Assembly (NCBI GenBank): GCA_017407725.1
Contig: JAFQWB010000073.1
Span: forward strand, 1 to 31,913
Direction: 5' to 3'
DNA length: 31,913 nucleotides
From: Clostridia bacterium
GTDB lineage: Bacteria; Bacillota_A; Clostridia; Oscillospirales; CAG-272
The notes under the pieces are model-generated. The model worked only from the letters and a program-made list of their open reading frames with translations. It was not told the origin of the DNA and made no database searches. Made by a program: the position numbers and the translations under genes. Shown one piece after another: positions 7,867-15,677 of this stretch. Positions within the stretch are counted from its first letter, which is position 1. The number at the start of each line of letters is the position of its first letter.

Positions 7867-10566
7867 ATGGATTTAATACAGATTGCAAATTATGCAGTCA
7901 TAGCCATTCTTGCTCTGAGCGGATTCTGGATACTTGTCGGATTCCTTCTCGGACTTTGGAGAGGAACAGCCAAGTCTGCCATCAGATCGGGAACAGTAAT
8001 TTTAAGCGCACTTGAAGCGTTTTTACTTACCACTCCTATAGTCGCTTGGGCGGCAAACAGCTACGGAGATGATCTTGTTGCTATTGTAAAGAACGTTATT
8101 GCTTCATCAGATCCCTCTACGGCATCTCTTATAGATGAAGCTATGACGGTAAGCCCCACTCTTGCAGAGCTTATTGTAAAGCTCCCCGTGGCGCTTCTTA
8201 CTCCTATCATCTTCCTTTCCTTCTTCTGGCTTCTTTCGTGCATCAACTTCATTATCTACAAGATAATTGCTGCTATCGTACTCAAGAAGGGCGCTAAGAA
8301 AACAGGTACCTCAAGACTTATCGGCGGTGCTATCGGTGCAGTTGCCTCGGTTCTTGTCGTATTCGTAATTCTCTTCCCCATTCTCGGATACGTTGGCACC
8401 GCAAACGATGTTCTTCATGAGATCAACGCTATAAATGCAGAGAGCGGAAACACCGACGAGAGCATGGTTTCTATCGAAGAGGAGCTTCTTTCTCCCTTCT
8501 GCAACCAGAAGCTCATAAAGACCGTTTCAGATCTCGGTGAAAAGCCCTTCAACATGCTTCTCAGCTTCAAGATAAACGGAGAAAAGGTTGATCTTGAAAA
8601 CGAGATCTCCTACATCTTCGCAACAGTTGATACCGTAGGCGCATTCGGCTCCGATCTTTCCTCTTACGGAACAGAGCAGTCCGAGGCTATCAGAGATATT
8701 GCAGACAACATCGATTCTTCCGTTTTAGTTCCCACGATCCTCTGTGAGATCATTCCCTCTGCGGCAAGCAAGTGGAACAACGGCGAGGACTTCTTTGGAA
8801 TTGCTCCCATCGCAAACAGCCTTCCCGAGGACCTTTCCCCCATTGTTACAGATCTTCTTGTAATATTTGAAAATCTTGACAGAGCAGGTCTCAAGGCAGA
8901 CCTTTCCACAATAGCAGACCTTTTTGAGGTTCTTGCAGAAAACGGAGCTTTCACCGTTCTTGCAAACAAAGCAGATACAAACAGCCTTATGGAGCTCTTC
9001 TCAAAGGAAGGCTTCTTATCCGAGCTCCTTGCCGCACTTAACGATAACGAGCACTTCAAGCCTGTTCTCAGAGGTGTAACAAACCTCGGAATCAAGGCGG
9101 TAGGTCAGGCACTCGGTCTTCCCGAGAACGACGAAGCGGTTTACAACGACATTATGGCTGACATCGCAGACCTTATCAACGTATCAATGGAATGCGAAAC
9201 AGCTGATGAAAAGCTTGCAGTTATGTCCGACAAGCTCGAGAATGTATTTGATGAATACGGAATTGACGTAACCCCCGAAGAGATCGATATAATTTCCGAA
9301 TGTATAATAAACGACTTCGGCGGAATTGAGAATATCACGTCCGAGGACGTTATGAACTACTTCGGCGAAGTAGATACAAGCACTCTTCCCTCCGACCTTC
9401 AGGTCAACAACGACGAGCCTGCAAAGGACTCCGACACAGAAGCAAGAGTTACTCTTTCCGCACTCAGCGCAGAGCTTCTCAAGACAATTTCGGCAGCTGC
9501 AAAGCTCACCGGAGTTGAAAACTTCGAGCATTCCAAGGCTACAATTGAGCAGATGCTCATTACCGAAGAAGCAATGGAGAATCTCACGACAGAAGAGATC
9601 ATTGAAGACGGTCAGCACATTGCAGAGGCTATTACGGAAATAAACACATTCTATAAGTCTCTTGAAGAGTCTAGCGACATAACCGGAATGGACAAGATCG
9701 CGGCACTTGACTTAACAGCCCTTTCAAATGCAGTTCAGTCTCTCAACAGCACAACACTTCTCGGAAACGTGTCGGCTCCCCTCGTTTCGGGCGCACTTGA
9801 GAGCATGGATCTCGGACTTTCGGGTAAGACACTTGAAATTCTTACCGAGGGTATCGCAAACGACAAGAAGGGCGGCGAGAAGGAAGGCTATACAGCTAAC
9901 ATCCTTTCATCCATGACAGTTATGACAGAGCTTGTTGCAAAGCTTTCCGACACCACACTTTCAAAGGATGAGCTTGAAGCAACCGTAAAGAAGCTCTTCG
10001 AGAACATCACACCCGACACGGCAACACTCGTAGGCTCGGCAGTAACACCCGGATTCATAAAGAAGAACGTTTCCGGTCTTGGCGATGACAATGCGTCAAA
10101 GCTCAGCACAGTGCTTTCAACTCTCTTCAATAACATGGCATCCGAAACCGAAATGTCCGACGAAGAGTACAGAAAGGAAGCAGGCGCTATAAGTATTCTT
10201 CTTTCTCTCGGACTCAAGGTTGACAAGAATAATACGTCCGACCTTCTCAACACAGTTGACGAAAACGGCAACGTTATCAAGGAAGGAACACTCGGTGTTG
10301 ATGCAGATTACATCATTGATACCGTTCTCGGATCAAAGATCGCATCCAAGACGATAATCGACAGCGCAAAGACACTCGGCTTTGACCCCTTCGGTGCAGG
10401 CAAGAGCCTCAGCGAAGCAAACAAGGAAGCTATATGCAATGCTATCAACGCAAAGCTCGCGGAAGAGTCCTTCAGCGAGACCGATAAAGAGGTTGCTGAG
10501 TCCATCTGCTCTATAATTGGTGCAAATGTAACAATCGAAAACGGCAAAGCAACACTTATAGACTAA
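7867..10566 (+). CDS. large CvpA-like membrane protein with long acidic C-terminal region
   Basis: This 899-residue protein begins with a domain that looks like CvpA (colicin V production protein family). A first membrane segment leads to GFLLGLWRGTAKSAIR (about residues 25-40). Further membrane segments follow at ~42-65, ~98-130 and ~150-178, with the SRLIGGAIGAVASVLVV stretch typical of the last CvpA helix. CvpA proteins are normally 160-200 residues and their role is unsettled (envelope function, purF-linked in some bacteria). The remaining ~720 residues are acidic, mostly helical by composition, low in Cys and aromatic residues, and likely lie outside the cell or in a long extracytoplasmic coil. 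No enzyme motif was seen. It is transcribed alone, between its own promoter and the terminator at 10605-10643. Function unknown. Confidence 0.8.
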   Translation: MDLIQIANYAVIAILALSGFWILVGFLLGLWRGTAKSAIRSGTVILSALEAFLLTTPIVAWAANSYGDDLVAIVKNVIASSDPSTASLIDEAMTVSPTLAELIVKLPVALLTPIIFLSFFWLLSCINFIIYKIIAAIVLKKGAKKTGTSRLIGGAIGAVASVLVVFVILFPILGYVGTANDVLHEINAINAESGNTDESMVSIEEELLSPFCNQKLIKTVSDLGEKPFNMLLSFKINGEKVDLENEISYIFATVDTVGAFGSDLSSYGTEQSEAIRDIADNIDSSVLVPTILCEIIPSAASKWNNGEDFFGIAPIANSLPEDLSPIVTDLLVIFENLDRAGLKADLSTIADLFEVLAENGAFTVLANKADTNSLMELFSKEGFLSELLAALNDNEHFKPVLRGVTNLGIKAVGQALGLPENDEAVYNDIMADIADLINVSMECETADEKLAVMSDKLENVFDEYGIDVTPEEIDIISECIINDFGGIENITSEDVMNYFGEVDTSTLPSDLQVNNDEPAKDSDTEARVTLSALSAELLKTISAAAKLTGVENFEHSKATIEQMLITEEAMENLTTEEIIEDGQHIAEAITEINTFYKSLEESSDITGMDKIAALDLTALSNAVQSLNSTTLLGNVSAPLVSGALESMDLGLSGKTLEILTEGIANDKKGGEKEGYTANILSSMTVMTELVAKLSDTTLSKDELEATVKKLFENITPDTATLVGSAVTPGFIKKNVSGLGDDNASKLSTVLSTLFNNMASETEMSDEEYRKEAGAISILLSLGLKVDKNNTSDLLNTVDENGNVIKEGTLGVDADYIIDTVLGSKIASKTIIDSAKTLGFDPFGAGKSLSEANKEAICNAINAKLAEESFSETDKEVAESICSIIGANVTIENGKATLID

Positions 10567-10604
10567 AAAAGCAACAAACTTTACCAAAAGCGCATAAAAA
10601 AACG

Positions 10605-10643
10605 GGAACTTGTCAAAAAACCACTTGACAAGTTCCTTTTTTT
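10605..10643 (+). terminator. terminator after the CvpA-like gene
   Basis: A perfect 12-bp stem (10605-10616 with 10625-10636), an 8-base loop and a run of seven T. The 3' arm begins with TTGACA, which is also the -35 box of the next promoter. Confidence 0.92.
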
Positions 10644-10653
10644 GTTATATAAT
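10625..10653 (+). promoter_or_regulatory. consensus promoter for rplU-prp-rpmA, overlapping a terminator
   Basis: A perfect TTGACA (10625-10630), a 17-base spacer and a perfect TATAAT (10648-10653). The -35 box lies in the 3' arm of the preceding terminator and the T-run forms part of the spacer. Confidence 0.92.
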
Positions 10654-10659
10654 GTATGA

Positions 10660-10748
10660 TGCCGCTTGATATGTGGGTTTATAAAGGATTTATCCTACCT
10701 ACATCAGCGAGTTTGCGTAAATACGCATCAGAAAGTGAGGTGCTTTTC
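10660..10748 (+). ncRNA. L21-type ribosomal protein leader
   Basis: About 90 bases separate the likely transcript start from rplU. They can form an 8-bp stem with one G-U pair (10671-10678 with 10697-10704) that encloses an inner AGGA/TCCT tetraloop hairpin (10685-10696). A second hairpin follows, TGCGT-AAAT-ACGCA (10714-10727). A structured autoregulatory leader upstream of rplU is an established feature of Firmicutes (the L21 leader family). The position and the two-stem layout fit, but I have not compared it with the family model. Confidence 0.6.
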
Positions 10749-11057
10749 GTGTACGCTATTATTGAAACGGGCGGAAAGCAGTATAAGGTAAGCGAAGGCG
10801 ATATCGTCTTCATCGAAAAACTCGAAGCTGCAGAAGGCGAAACTTACACATTTGATAAGGTTCTCGTTGTTTCCGGCGATGAAACTGTTTTCGGTTCTCC
10901 TTACGTTGAGGGCGCTAACGTAACTGCAACTGTTGTTAAGAACGGCAAGAGCAAGAAGATCTACGTTATGACCTACAAGGCAAAGAAGAATGAAAAGAGA
11001 AAGCTCGGTCACAGACAGCCTTATACAAAGGTTCAGATTCAGGCTATCTCCCGCTAA
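10749..11057 (+). CDS. rplU: 50S ribosomal protein L21
   Basis: This 102-residue protein has the usual L21 length. Its opening, [17 protein letters not shown], is diagnostic and the C-terminal [15 protein letters not shown] matches the conserved 23S-rRNA-binding tail. The start codon is GTG at 10749, with a GTGAGG ribosome site at 10735-10740. The frame is open further upstream, but that part would run through the leader RNA and does not resemble L21. It is the first gene of the rplU-prp-rpmA operon and its stop overlaps the prp start by one base. Regulation by the upstream leader is likely. Confidence 0.97.
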   Translation: MYAIIETGGKQYKVSEGDIVFIEKLEAAEGETYTFDKVLVVSGDETVFGSPYVEGANVTATVVKNGKSKKIYVMTYKAKKNEKRKLGHRQPYTKVQIQAISR

Positions 11058-11407
11058 TGACCAAGTTCATCTTTTACAAGTGCGACGGTGTTTATTTCGG
11101 CTTTCGTGAGGTCGGTCACACAGGCTACGGTGAAGAGGGCGACGACGTTCTCTGTGCCGCTCTGTCATCGATGACGATGCTTCTTATCAACACTATTGAG
11201 GTCGCATACGAGTCAAGTGTCGATTACAGAATCGACGAGGATAGCGCTGACATAACCTTCAAGGCTTATGGCGCGCTCAGTGAATTCGAGAAGGACGAAA
11301 AGAAAAGATACGCCGTATCAGGACTTATTTACGGCTTCTATCTTCAGATAAAGGACCTTGTCGAAGAGTACTACGACTATATCGAAGTTTCCGAAATAGA
11401 AGAGTAG
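11057..11407 (+). CDS. prp: ribosomal-processing cysteine protease Prp
   Basis: Prp removes the N-terminal extension of L27 in Firmicutes and their relatives, a step needed for functional ribosomes. The 116-residue protein carries the catalytic pair in the expected order: His21 in VGHTGYG and Cys33 in DDVLCAALS. It is always found between rplU and rpmA in these bacteria, as here. The ATG shares its A with the last base of the rplU TAA, so translation is probably coupled. The partner L27 just downstream has the cleavable extension, which supports the assignment. Confidence 0.95.
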   Translation: MTKFIFYKCDGVYFGFREVGHTGYGEEGDDVLCAALSSMTMLLINTIEVAYESSVDYRIDEDSADITFKAYGALSEFEKDEKKRYAVSGLIYGFYLQIKDLVEEYYDYIEVSEIEE

Positions 11408-11437
11408 TACAAAAAATCTTTTACGGAGGTGTGCTAA

Positions 11438-11719
11438 ATGTTAAGAATCAGTTTACAGTTTTTCGCTCATAAAAAGGGTGTTGGTTCTACCAAGAACGGC
11501 AGAGACAGTGAGTCTAAGCGCCTTGGTGTAAAGAGAGCTGACGGACAGACTGTTACAGCAGGAAGCATAATTGTAAGACAGAGAGGAACACATATCCATC
11601 CCGGCAACAACGTTGGCCGTGGCTCTGACGATACACTTTTTGCTCTTGTTAACGGAAAAGTAAAGTTCGAGCATCTTACACGCGACAGAAAGTGCGTAAG
11701 TGTTTATCCCGAGAACTAA
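11438..11719 (+). CDS. rpmA: 50S ribosomal protein L27 with cleavable N-terminal extension
   Basis: This 93-residue protein starts [18 protein letters not shown]. The first nine residues match the Prp-cleaved extension, with cleavage expected between Phe9 and Ala10, so the mature protein starts AHKKG at the peptidyl-transferase centre. The middle part has the typical [19 protein letters not shown]. An ACGGAGGTG ribosome site precedes the ATG, 30 bases after prp. It ends the operon, followed at once by a strong terminator. Confidence 0.97.
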   Translation: MLRISLQFFAHKKGVGSTKNGRDSESKRLGVKRADGQTVTAGSIIVRQRGTHIHPGNNVGRGSDDTLFALVNGKVKFEHLTRDRKCVSVYPEN

Positions 11720-11727
11720 TTGTAGCT

Positions 11728-11758
11728 AAAAAAAACGGTGTCAATGACACCGTTTTTT
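11728..11758 (+). terminator. terminator of the rplU-prp-rpmA operon
   Basis: ACGGTGTC (11735-11742) pairs with GACACCGT (11746-11753) around a 3-base loop, extended by A:T pairs and ending in six T. It could also stop minus-strand transcription from the DUF1540 gene, because the A-run upstream reads as T on that strand. Confidence 0.9.
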
Positions 11759-11789
11759 GTTTTAAATAAAATTTTGTTTTCTTTATTCC

Positions 11790-11969
11790 TTAGTGCATGG
11801 GCTTAAAGGATGCACAGTCTGTGCACTTTGTCTCTGTGGGATTCTGCTCGTGTGTTACTACAGAAATTTCAGAGAGTGTGCAATAGTTCTGGTCCTTGCA
11901 ATGATAAGCGCACTTCTCTACGCTGCATCTTATACACTTGTTTACGTTACTGCTGCAATTCTTGTCCAT
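11790..11969 (-). CDS. DUF1540-type cysteine-rich microprotein
   Basis: This 59-residue minus-strand frame has eight Cys (5, 12, 15, 20, 24, 30, 49, 52) and two or more His. The spacing C-x2-C-x4-C-x3-C-x5-C, then SEISVV, then a late CTDC-ASF, matches the DUF1540 pattern of small putative metal-binding proteins common in Clostridia. Function unknown; metal binding is inferred from the Cys pattern. The plus-strand frame over the same bases is a shadow. The start ATG at 11969 has CGGAG just beyond a run of seven T. Both belong to the 3' side of a large hairpin (11979-12028), which could hide the ribosome site in the RNA. Confidence 0.85.
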   Translation of the reverse strand: MDKNCSSNVNKCIRCSVEKCAYHCKDQNYCTLSEISVVTHEQNPTETKCTDCASFKPMH

Positions 11970-11970
11970 A

Positions 11971-12028
11971 AAAAAAACTCCGTATATAAATATATTACCG
12001 TATGCGCGGCAAATATATTATATACGGA
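11971..12028 (-). terminator. terminator of the aminotransferase-trpS-DUF1294 operon, overlapping the DUF1540 ribosome site
   Basis: Arms at 12012-12028 and 11979-11996 pair over 17 bp with a single bulged base around a 15-base loop. On the minus strand a G and seven T follow, as in a Rho-independent terminator. The plus strand also ends in ATTTTATTT, a weaker terminator in that direction. CGGAG of the 3' arm is the only ribosome site for the DUF1540 gene. Confidence 0.75.
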
Positions 12029-12043
12029 TTTTATTTAATCTAT

Positions 12044-12355
12044 TCAGGAATAAAGATAAGAAAGAATTATAAATGCGGTCTCAAGAAGAAATGCGATCGG
12101 CACAAGAGTCAGGAACTTCACGTGCTTTGTCTTGTGTCTGAAGGCAACCATTCCGAAGAGCGCACCGTATGCGCCGAAAAGATAAGCAACACCCACAAGC
12201 ACCGCCTCAGGTATTCTGTAGGCGTGTCTTTTTGCCTTGAGCTTGTCTATTCCGTAGAGAAGAAGCGAGGTAAGGTTCATCGCAATTATGAATATCACGA
12301 CCTCAACCGAATACTCCCTTATAAAGGAGCCGCAATATGAAAATACAGCCGCCAT
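12044..12355 (-). CDS. DUF1294 family small membrane protein
   Basis: A 103-residue protein with three hydrophobic segments. The DUF1294 signature is clear: LLYGIDKLKAKRHAYRIPE (about residues 32-50), then GAYGALFGMVAFRHKTKHVKF. Family members are small integral membrane proteins of unknown function, sometimes fused to a cold-shock domain, which is absent here. The ATG at 12355 lies 12 bases after the trpS stop with a GGAGAG site between, so it is the last gene of that operon. It ends at the hairpin 11979-12028. Confidence 0.9.
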   Translation of the reverse strand: MAAVFSYCGSFIREYSVEVVIFIIAMNLTSLLLYGIDKLKAKRHAYRIPEAVLVGVAYLFGAYGALFGMVAFRHKTKHVKFLTLVPIAFLLETAFIILSYLYS

Positions 12356-12367
12356 TTTTGCTCTCCG

Positions 12368-13366
12368 TTAAATAATAAATCCTATCTTCTTGTACACCTT
12401 ACGAAGTGTCTTATATGCGATACGGGACGCATTTTCAGCCCCCTGCTTCATTATTTCCTCAAGGTATGCCTTGTCAGCGATAAGCTTTGCAAATTCGCTC
12501 TGAATGGGCGCAAGTCCGTCTGCAACAGCTTCACCTACCGCAAGCTTGAAGTCTCCGTATCCCCTGCCCTCAAACTCTGCCGTAATATCTGCATGGCTCT
12601 TTCCCGTAAAGCAGGAATATATATTCATAAGGTTGTTTATTCCGTCCTTGCCGGGAGCAAACTCGACCTTTGCATCGCAGTCTGTTACCGCGCGCTTGAA
12701 CTTTCTCATTATTTCATCGCGTGTGTCAAGAAGTCTTACCGAACCAATATCGTTATCCGACTTGCTCATCTTCTTTGTAGGCTCCTGAAGAGACATTATC
12801 TTTGCGCCCGCCTTGGGTATAAAGCCCTCGGGGACGGTGAACACGTTACCGTAAAGACCGTTGAAGCGGTCTGCTATATCACGTGCAAGCTCAAGATGCT
12901 GCTGCTGATCCTGTCCTACCGGAACAAGGTCTGTTCCGTAAAGAAGAATATCTGCAGCCATAAGAGCAGGATACGTGAAAAGACCTGCATTTATATTATC
13001 GGCGTTTTTAGCCGACTTATCCTTGAACTGAGTCATTCTTGAAAGCTCACCGTACATTGTGTAGCAGTCAAGTATCCATCCGAGCTGAGCGTGTGCTGGA
13101 ACGTGCGACTGAACGAAAAGCGTACACTTGTCGGGGCTTATTCCAGATGCGATATAAAGCGCAAGAAGCTCGTAGGTGTGACGTCTGAGCTCTGCGGGGA
13201 CCTGTCTTACCGTGATCGCGTGCATATCAACAACGCAGTAGATGCAGTTATATTTATCCTGAAGCTCTGTCCAGTTCTTTATTGCACCGAGATAATTTCC
13301 TATAGTAAGATTTCCGCTCGGCTGAACGCCGGAGAATATAGTTTTCTTGATTTCGATGTTTTCCAT
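12368..13366 (-). CDS. trpS: tryptophanyl-tRNA synthetase
   Basis: TrpS charges tRNA-Trp with tryptophan in the cytosol, using ATP. The 332 residues have the compact bacterial length. The class I HIGH-type motif is PSGNLTIGN (residues 16-24) and the KMSKS loop lies at 199-203. Between them are the conserved YPALMAADILLYGTDLVPVG and QDQQQHLELARDIA. The start has a GGAGA site 17 bases after the aminotransferase stop, so the two are one operon. No T-box leader is seen before this gene or before the operon, although trpS is often T-box regulated in Clostridia. Confidence 0.97.
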   Translation of the reverse strand: MENIEIKKTIFSGVQPSGNLTIGNYLGAIKNWTELQDKYNCIYCVVDMHAITVRQVPAELRRHTYELLALYIASGISPDKCTLFVQSHVPAHAQLGWILDCYTMYGELSRMTQFKDKSAKNADNINAGLFTYPALMAADILLYGTDLVPVGQDQQQHLELARDIADRFNGLYGNVFTVPEGFIPKAGAKIMSLQEPTKKMSKSDNDIGSVRLLDTRDEIMRKFKRAVTDCDAKVEFAPGKDGINNLMNIYSCFTGKSHADITAEFEGRGYGDFKLAVGEAVADGLAPIQSEFAKLIADKAYLEEIMKQGAENASRIAYKTLRKVYKKIGFII

Positions 13367-13383
13367 TGGGTTTTCTCCTTATT

Positions 13384-14574
13384 TTACTTATCGTAGCTCT
13401 TAACTACCTCTGCAAGGATCTTTACACCTCTTACTATCTGCTCCTTGCTCGGTGTCGAATAGGTTATTCTGAAGGATGAGGAGGGTGCGCTCTCATCACA
13501 GTTAAATGCGGTTCCGGGTACGATAGCGACCTTTCTTTCAAGGCACCTTGAGGTAAACTCGGAAAGCTCTATATTTTCGGGAAGCGTGAGCCATACGAAA
13601 AGACCGCCCTCGGGTCTTGTGTATTTTACACACTTCGGCATATATTTATCAAGCGTTTCAAGCATAAGATTGCACTTTTCCTTGTAAAGCGCCCTTATGT
13701 TTCTTATATGAGCGTCGAGATCGCACTTTTCCATAAAGCCTGCGCAAAGCATCTGGAAGAACTGATTTGTGTGGACGTCCTCAACCTGCTTTGCAACCAC
13801 CATTTTCTGAAGTATCTCGTCGGGTGCGCAGACAAATCCGACTCTCATTCCCGCAGAAAGTATCTTTGAAAACGATCCGCAGTAAACAACTATGTTGTCT
13901 GTATCGAGAGATTTGACCGTGGGTATCTCTTCACCGTCAAAACGAAGCTCGCCGTAGGGATTATCCTCAAGAATGACAAGCGAATACTTCTTTGCTATCT
14001 CGTATATCTTTTTTCTCTTTTCAAGGCTTGTGCATATTCCCGCAGGATTGTGGAAGGTGGGAATAACGTAAATAAGCTTTGCCTCGGGATGCTCGGCGCA
14101 GGTTCTTTCAAGCTCCTCTATATTCATTCCGTCATCGTCCATCTTTACACCGAGCGTCTTTGCGCCAATCGATCTGAAGGCGTTGAGCGCACCGATGAAG
14201 GAGGGGTTTTCGCATATTACCGCATCACCCTCTGAGCACATTACCTTGCAGGTAAGCTCAAGACCCTGCTGACCGCCCGAGGTTATCATAAATCCGTTAC
14301 CTTCGCGCGTGCATCCGAATCTTTGTGCAAGTCTTTCGGCAACTGCCGCCTTCAGAGGCGGATATCCCTCTGTTATGCCGTACTGAAGAGCCTTCGATGC
14401 ATCCTTTTCAAAGATCTCTGCCGAGATTTTCGCAAGATCTCCCTGAGGAAACGATTCGGGCGCAGGATTTCCTGCCGCAAAGGCTATTATCTCGGGGTCG
14501 GTAAGACTTTTGAATATTTCTCTTATAGCAGACGGCTTCATTTTGGAAAGCTTGTCGGATATTCTGTACTTCAT
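13384..14574 (-). CDS. PLP-dependent class I/II aminotransferase
   Basis: This 396-residue fold-type I enzyme resembles the 2-aminoadipate/aromatic aminotransferase group, i.e. the catalytic half of MocR-like proteins without their DNA-binding part. Visible features are FAAGNPAPESFP near the N-terminus, ALQYGITEGYPPLKAA, ITSGGQQGLEL, YVIPTFHNPAGI, LEDNPYGELRF and the PLP-binding Lys237 in GSFSKILSAGMRVGF. The C-terminal SFRITYS carries the substrate-carboxylate Arg. The substrate is not readable from the sequence; aromatic or branched amino acids are plausible beside trpS. The frame opens at 14589, but the ATG at 14574 has the GGAG site 9 bases before it and is preferred. It is the first gene of the operon and is driven by the promoter at 14612-14640. 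Confidence 0.9.
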   Translation of the reverse strand: MKYRISDKLSKMKPSAIREIFKSLTDPEIIAFAAGNPAPESFPQGDLAKISAEIFEKDASKALQYGITEGYPPLKAAVAERLAQRFGCTREGNGFMITSGGQQGLELTCKVMCSEGDAVICENPSFIGALNAFRSIGAKTLGVKMDDDGMNIEELERTCAEHPEAKLIYVIPTFHNPAGICTSLEKRKKIYEIAKKYSLVILEDNPYGELRFDGEEIPTVKSLDTDNIVVYCGSFSKILSAGMRVGFVCAPDEILQKMVVAKQVEDVHTNQFFQMLCAGFMEKCDLDAHIRNIRALYKEKCNLMLETLDKYMPKCVKYTRPEGGLFVWLTLPENIELSEFTSRCLERKVAIVPGTAFNCDESAPSSSFRITYSTPSKEQIVRGVKILAEVVKSYDK

Positions 14575-14611
14575 AGTATATAACTCCATTTTAACATTAC
14601 TTAATTACGTT

Positions 14612-14640
14612 ATTTTATCACTTATTGAAATAAATTTCAA
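14612..14640 (-). promoter_or_regulatory. sigma-A promoter for the aminotransferase-trpS operon
   Basis: On the minus strand, TTGAAA (14635-14640), a 17-base spacer and TAAAAT (14612-14617). A 7-2-7 dyad, TTGAAAT-AA-ATTTCAA (14625-14640), covers the -35 box and part of the spacer and could be an operator. Confidence 0.8.
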
Positions 14641-14658
14641 GTAGGTGTCATAAATTAC

Positions 14659-14687
14659 TTGAAAAAAAACGAATTATATGGTATTAT
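14659..14687 (+). promoter_or_regulatory. sigma-A promoter for the 14717 gene
   Basis: TTGAAA (14659-14664), a 17-base spacer and TATTAT (14682-14687). It diverges from the aminotransferase promoter; the two -35 boxes are 18 bases apart. Confidence 0.75.
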
Positions 14688-14716
14688 ATTCATAGAATTA
14701 TTCTTCGGAGGTAAAA

Positions 14717-15661
14717 ATGAACGAGAATAAAGACGAAAATCTTGAAAACAGACAAAGCAGCATGGAAAGTGAAAGGGTCGATAACTTTTCAAAGTCATCG
14801 GATGAAATAAGTGCGGCAAAGGAAGCCGCAAAAATAAAAGAAGAGCGCGAGCTTGAGGGCGGCTATTCCACCACTCACGAAAGCTATATTCCCGACACCG
14901 AAAAGGAAATTCCCGATTACTATGCAGCTCCCAAAATAAATATCGGAAAAATACTCAAATACGTTGTGATCGGTCTTGTTATTGCCGTCTACGCGCTTAT
15001 ATTCTACAGAATATATCTACAGAACAACTCGGGCGTAAAGATAGTAAATCAGCTTATTGCCAATACCGAAACAATAAAGGCGTTCAGAGATACTTACGAA
15101 AAGGGCGAGAGCTTTGACGTTTATTCTCAGAACCTCACAAGCTATACTCTCGTGCTCGAGACAGATGCCGATAAAAAGCCCACAAAAACCACTAATATTA
15201 TTTACAACGAGTACAGCCAGTCAAAGAATTATTACGGAACCTTTTACGTGACCGGATTCCTTTACTACGAGGATTCCGAGCAGGTAGTCATCACTCTGAG
15301 ATACAACAGAAATGCGCTCAAGGCTCTTAAAGAGGAGTATAAGTTAAGCGATACTCCCGCAGAGCCATTCTTCTTTACGCTTGACGACGGAAAGCAATTT
15401 TACGATGACTACGAATATATAACCGACAAGAAGTTTACCTACTATTACAGAAGGATCATCTTTAACTCGGTATCACTCGAGGATATAAAATCACTCTCAC
15501 TCAACATATATTACGTGGGCGACAGCGAGGACTACTATGCTCCGCTCGACTACATCCCGATATACGATTCCAAGGTTCCGCTTGAAAAGGTAAAGGACGT
15601 TGCGGCACTTGAATATATAACCCCGGGACTCAAAAAGAAGCCCATAGCAAACGTTAACTGA
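14717..15661 (+). CDS. single-pass membrane protein of unknown function
   Basis: A 314-residue protein not recognised. Residues 1-75 are highly charged and predicted cytosolic. A single membrane helix lies at about 80-99 (LKYVVIGLVIAVYALIFYRI) with no preceding cleavage site, giving N-in/C-out topology. The outer part (~100-314) is Tyr-rich and looks like alternating strands, with many Asp/Glu and no Cys. GGAGG precedes the ATG. It is followed 16 bases later by the zinc-ribbon gene, so the pair is probably one operon from the promoter at 14659-14687. Confidence 0.8.
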   Translation: MNENKDENLENRQSSMESERVDNFSKSSDEISAAKEAAKIKEERELEGGYSTTHESYIPDTEKEIPDYYAAPKINIGKILKYVVIGLVIAVYALIFYRIYLQNNSGVKIVNQLIANTETIKAFRDTYEKGESFDVYSQNLTSYTLVLETDADKKPTKTTNIIYNEYSQSKNYYGTFYVTGFLYYEDSEQVVITLRYNRNALKALKEEYKLSDTPAEPFFFTLDDGKQFYDDYEYITDKKFTYYYRRIIFNSVSLEDIKSLSLNIYYVGDSEDYYAPLDYIPIYDSKVPLEKVKDVAALEYITPGLKKKPIANVN

Positions 15662-15677
15662 CAAAGGAATATATTTT

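Noticed and set aside
8664..10587. Several long minus-strand frames inside the CvpA-like gene
   Set aside because: They are shadows of the acidic, Ser/Glu-rich plus-strand codons. They lack ribosome sites and membrane or domain logic.
11793..12038. Plus-strand 81-codon hydrophobic, Cys-rich frame
   Set aside because: The opposite strand encodes a DUF1540-type protein with a ribosome site; the plus frame starts just after a terminator without any.
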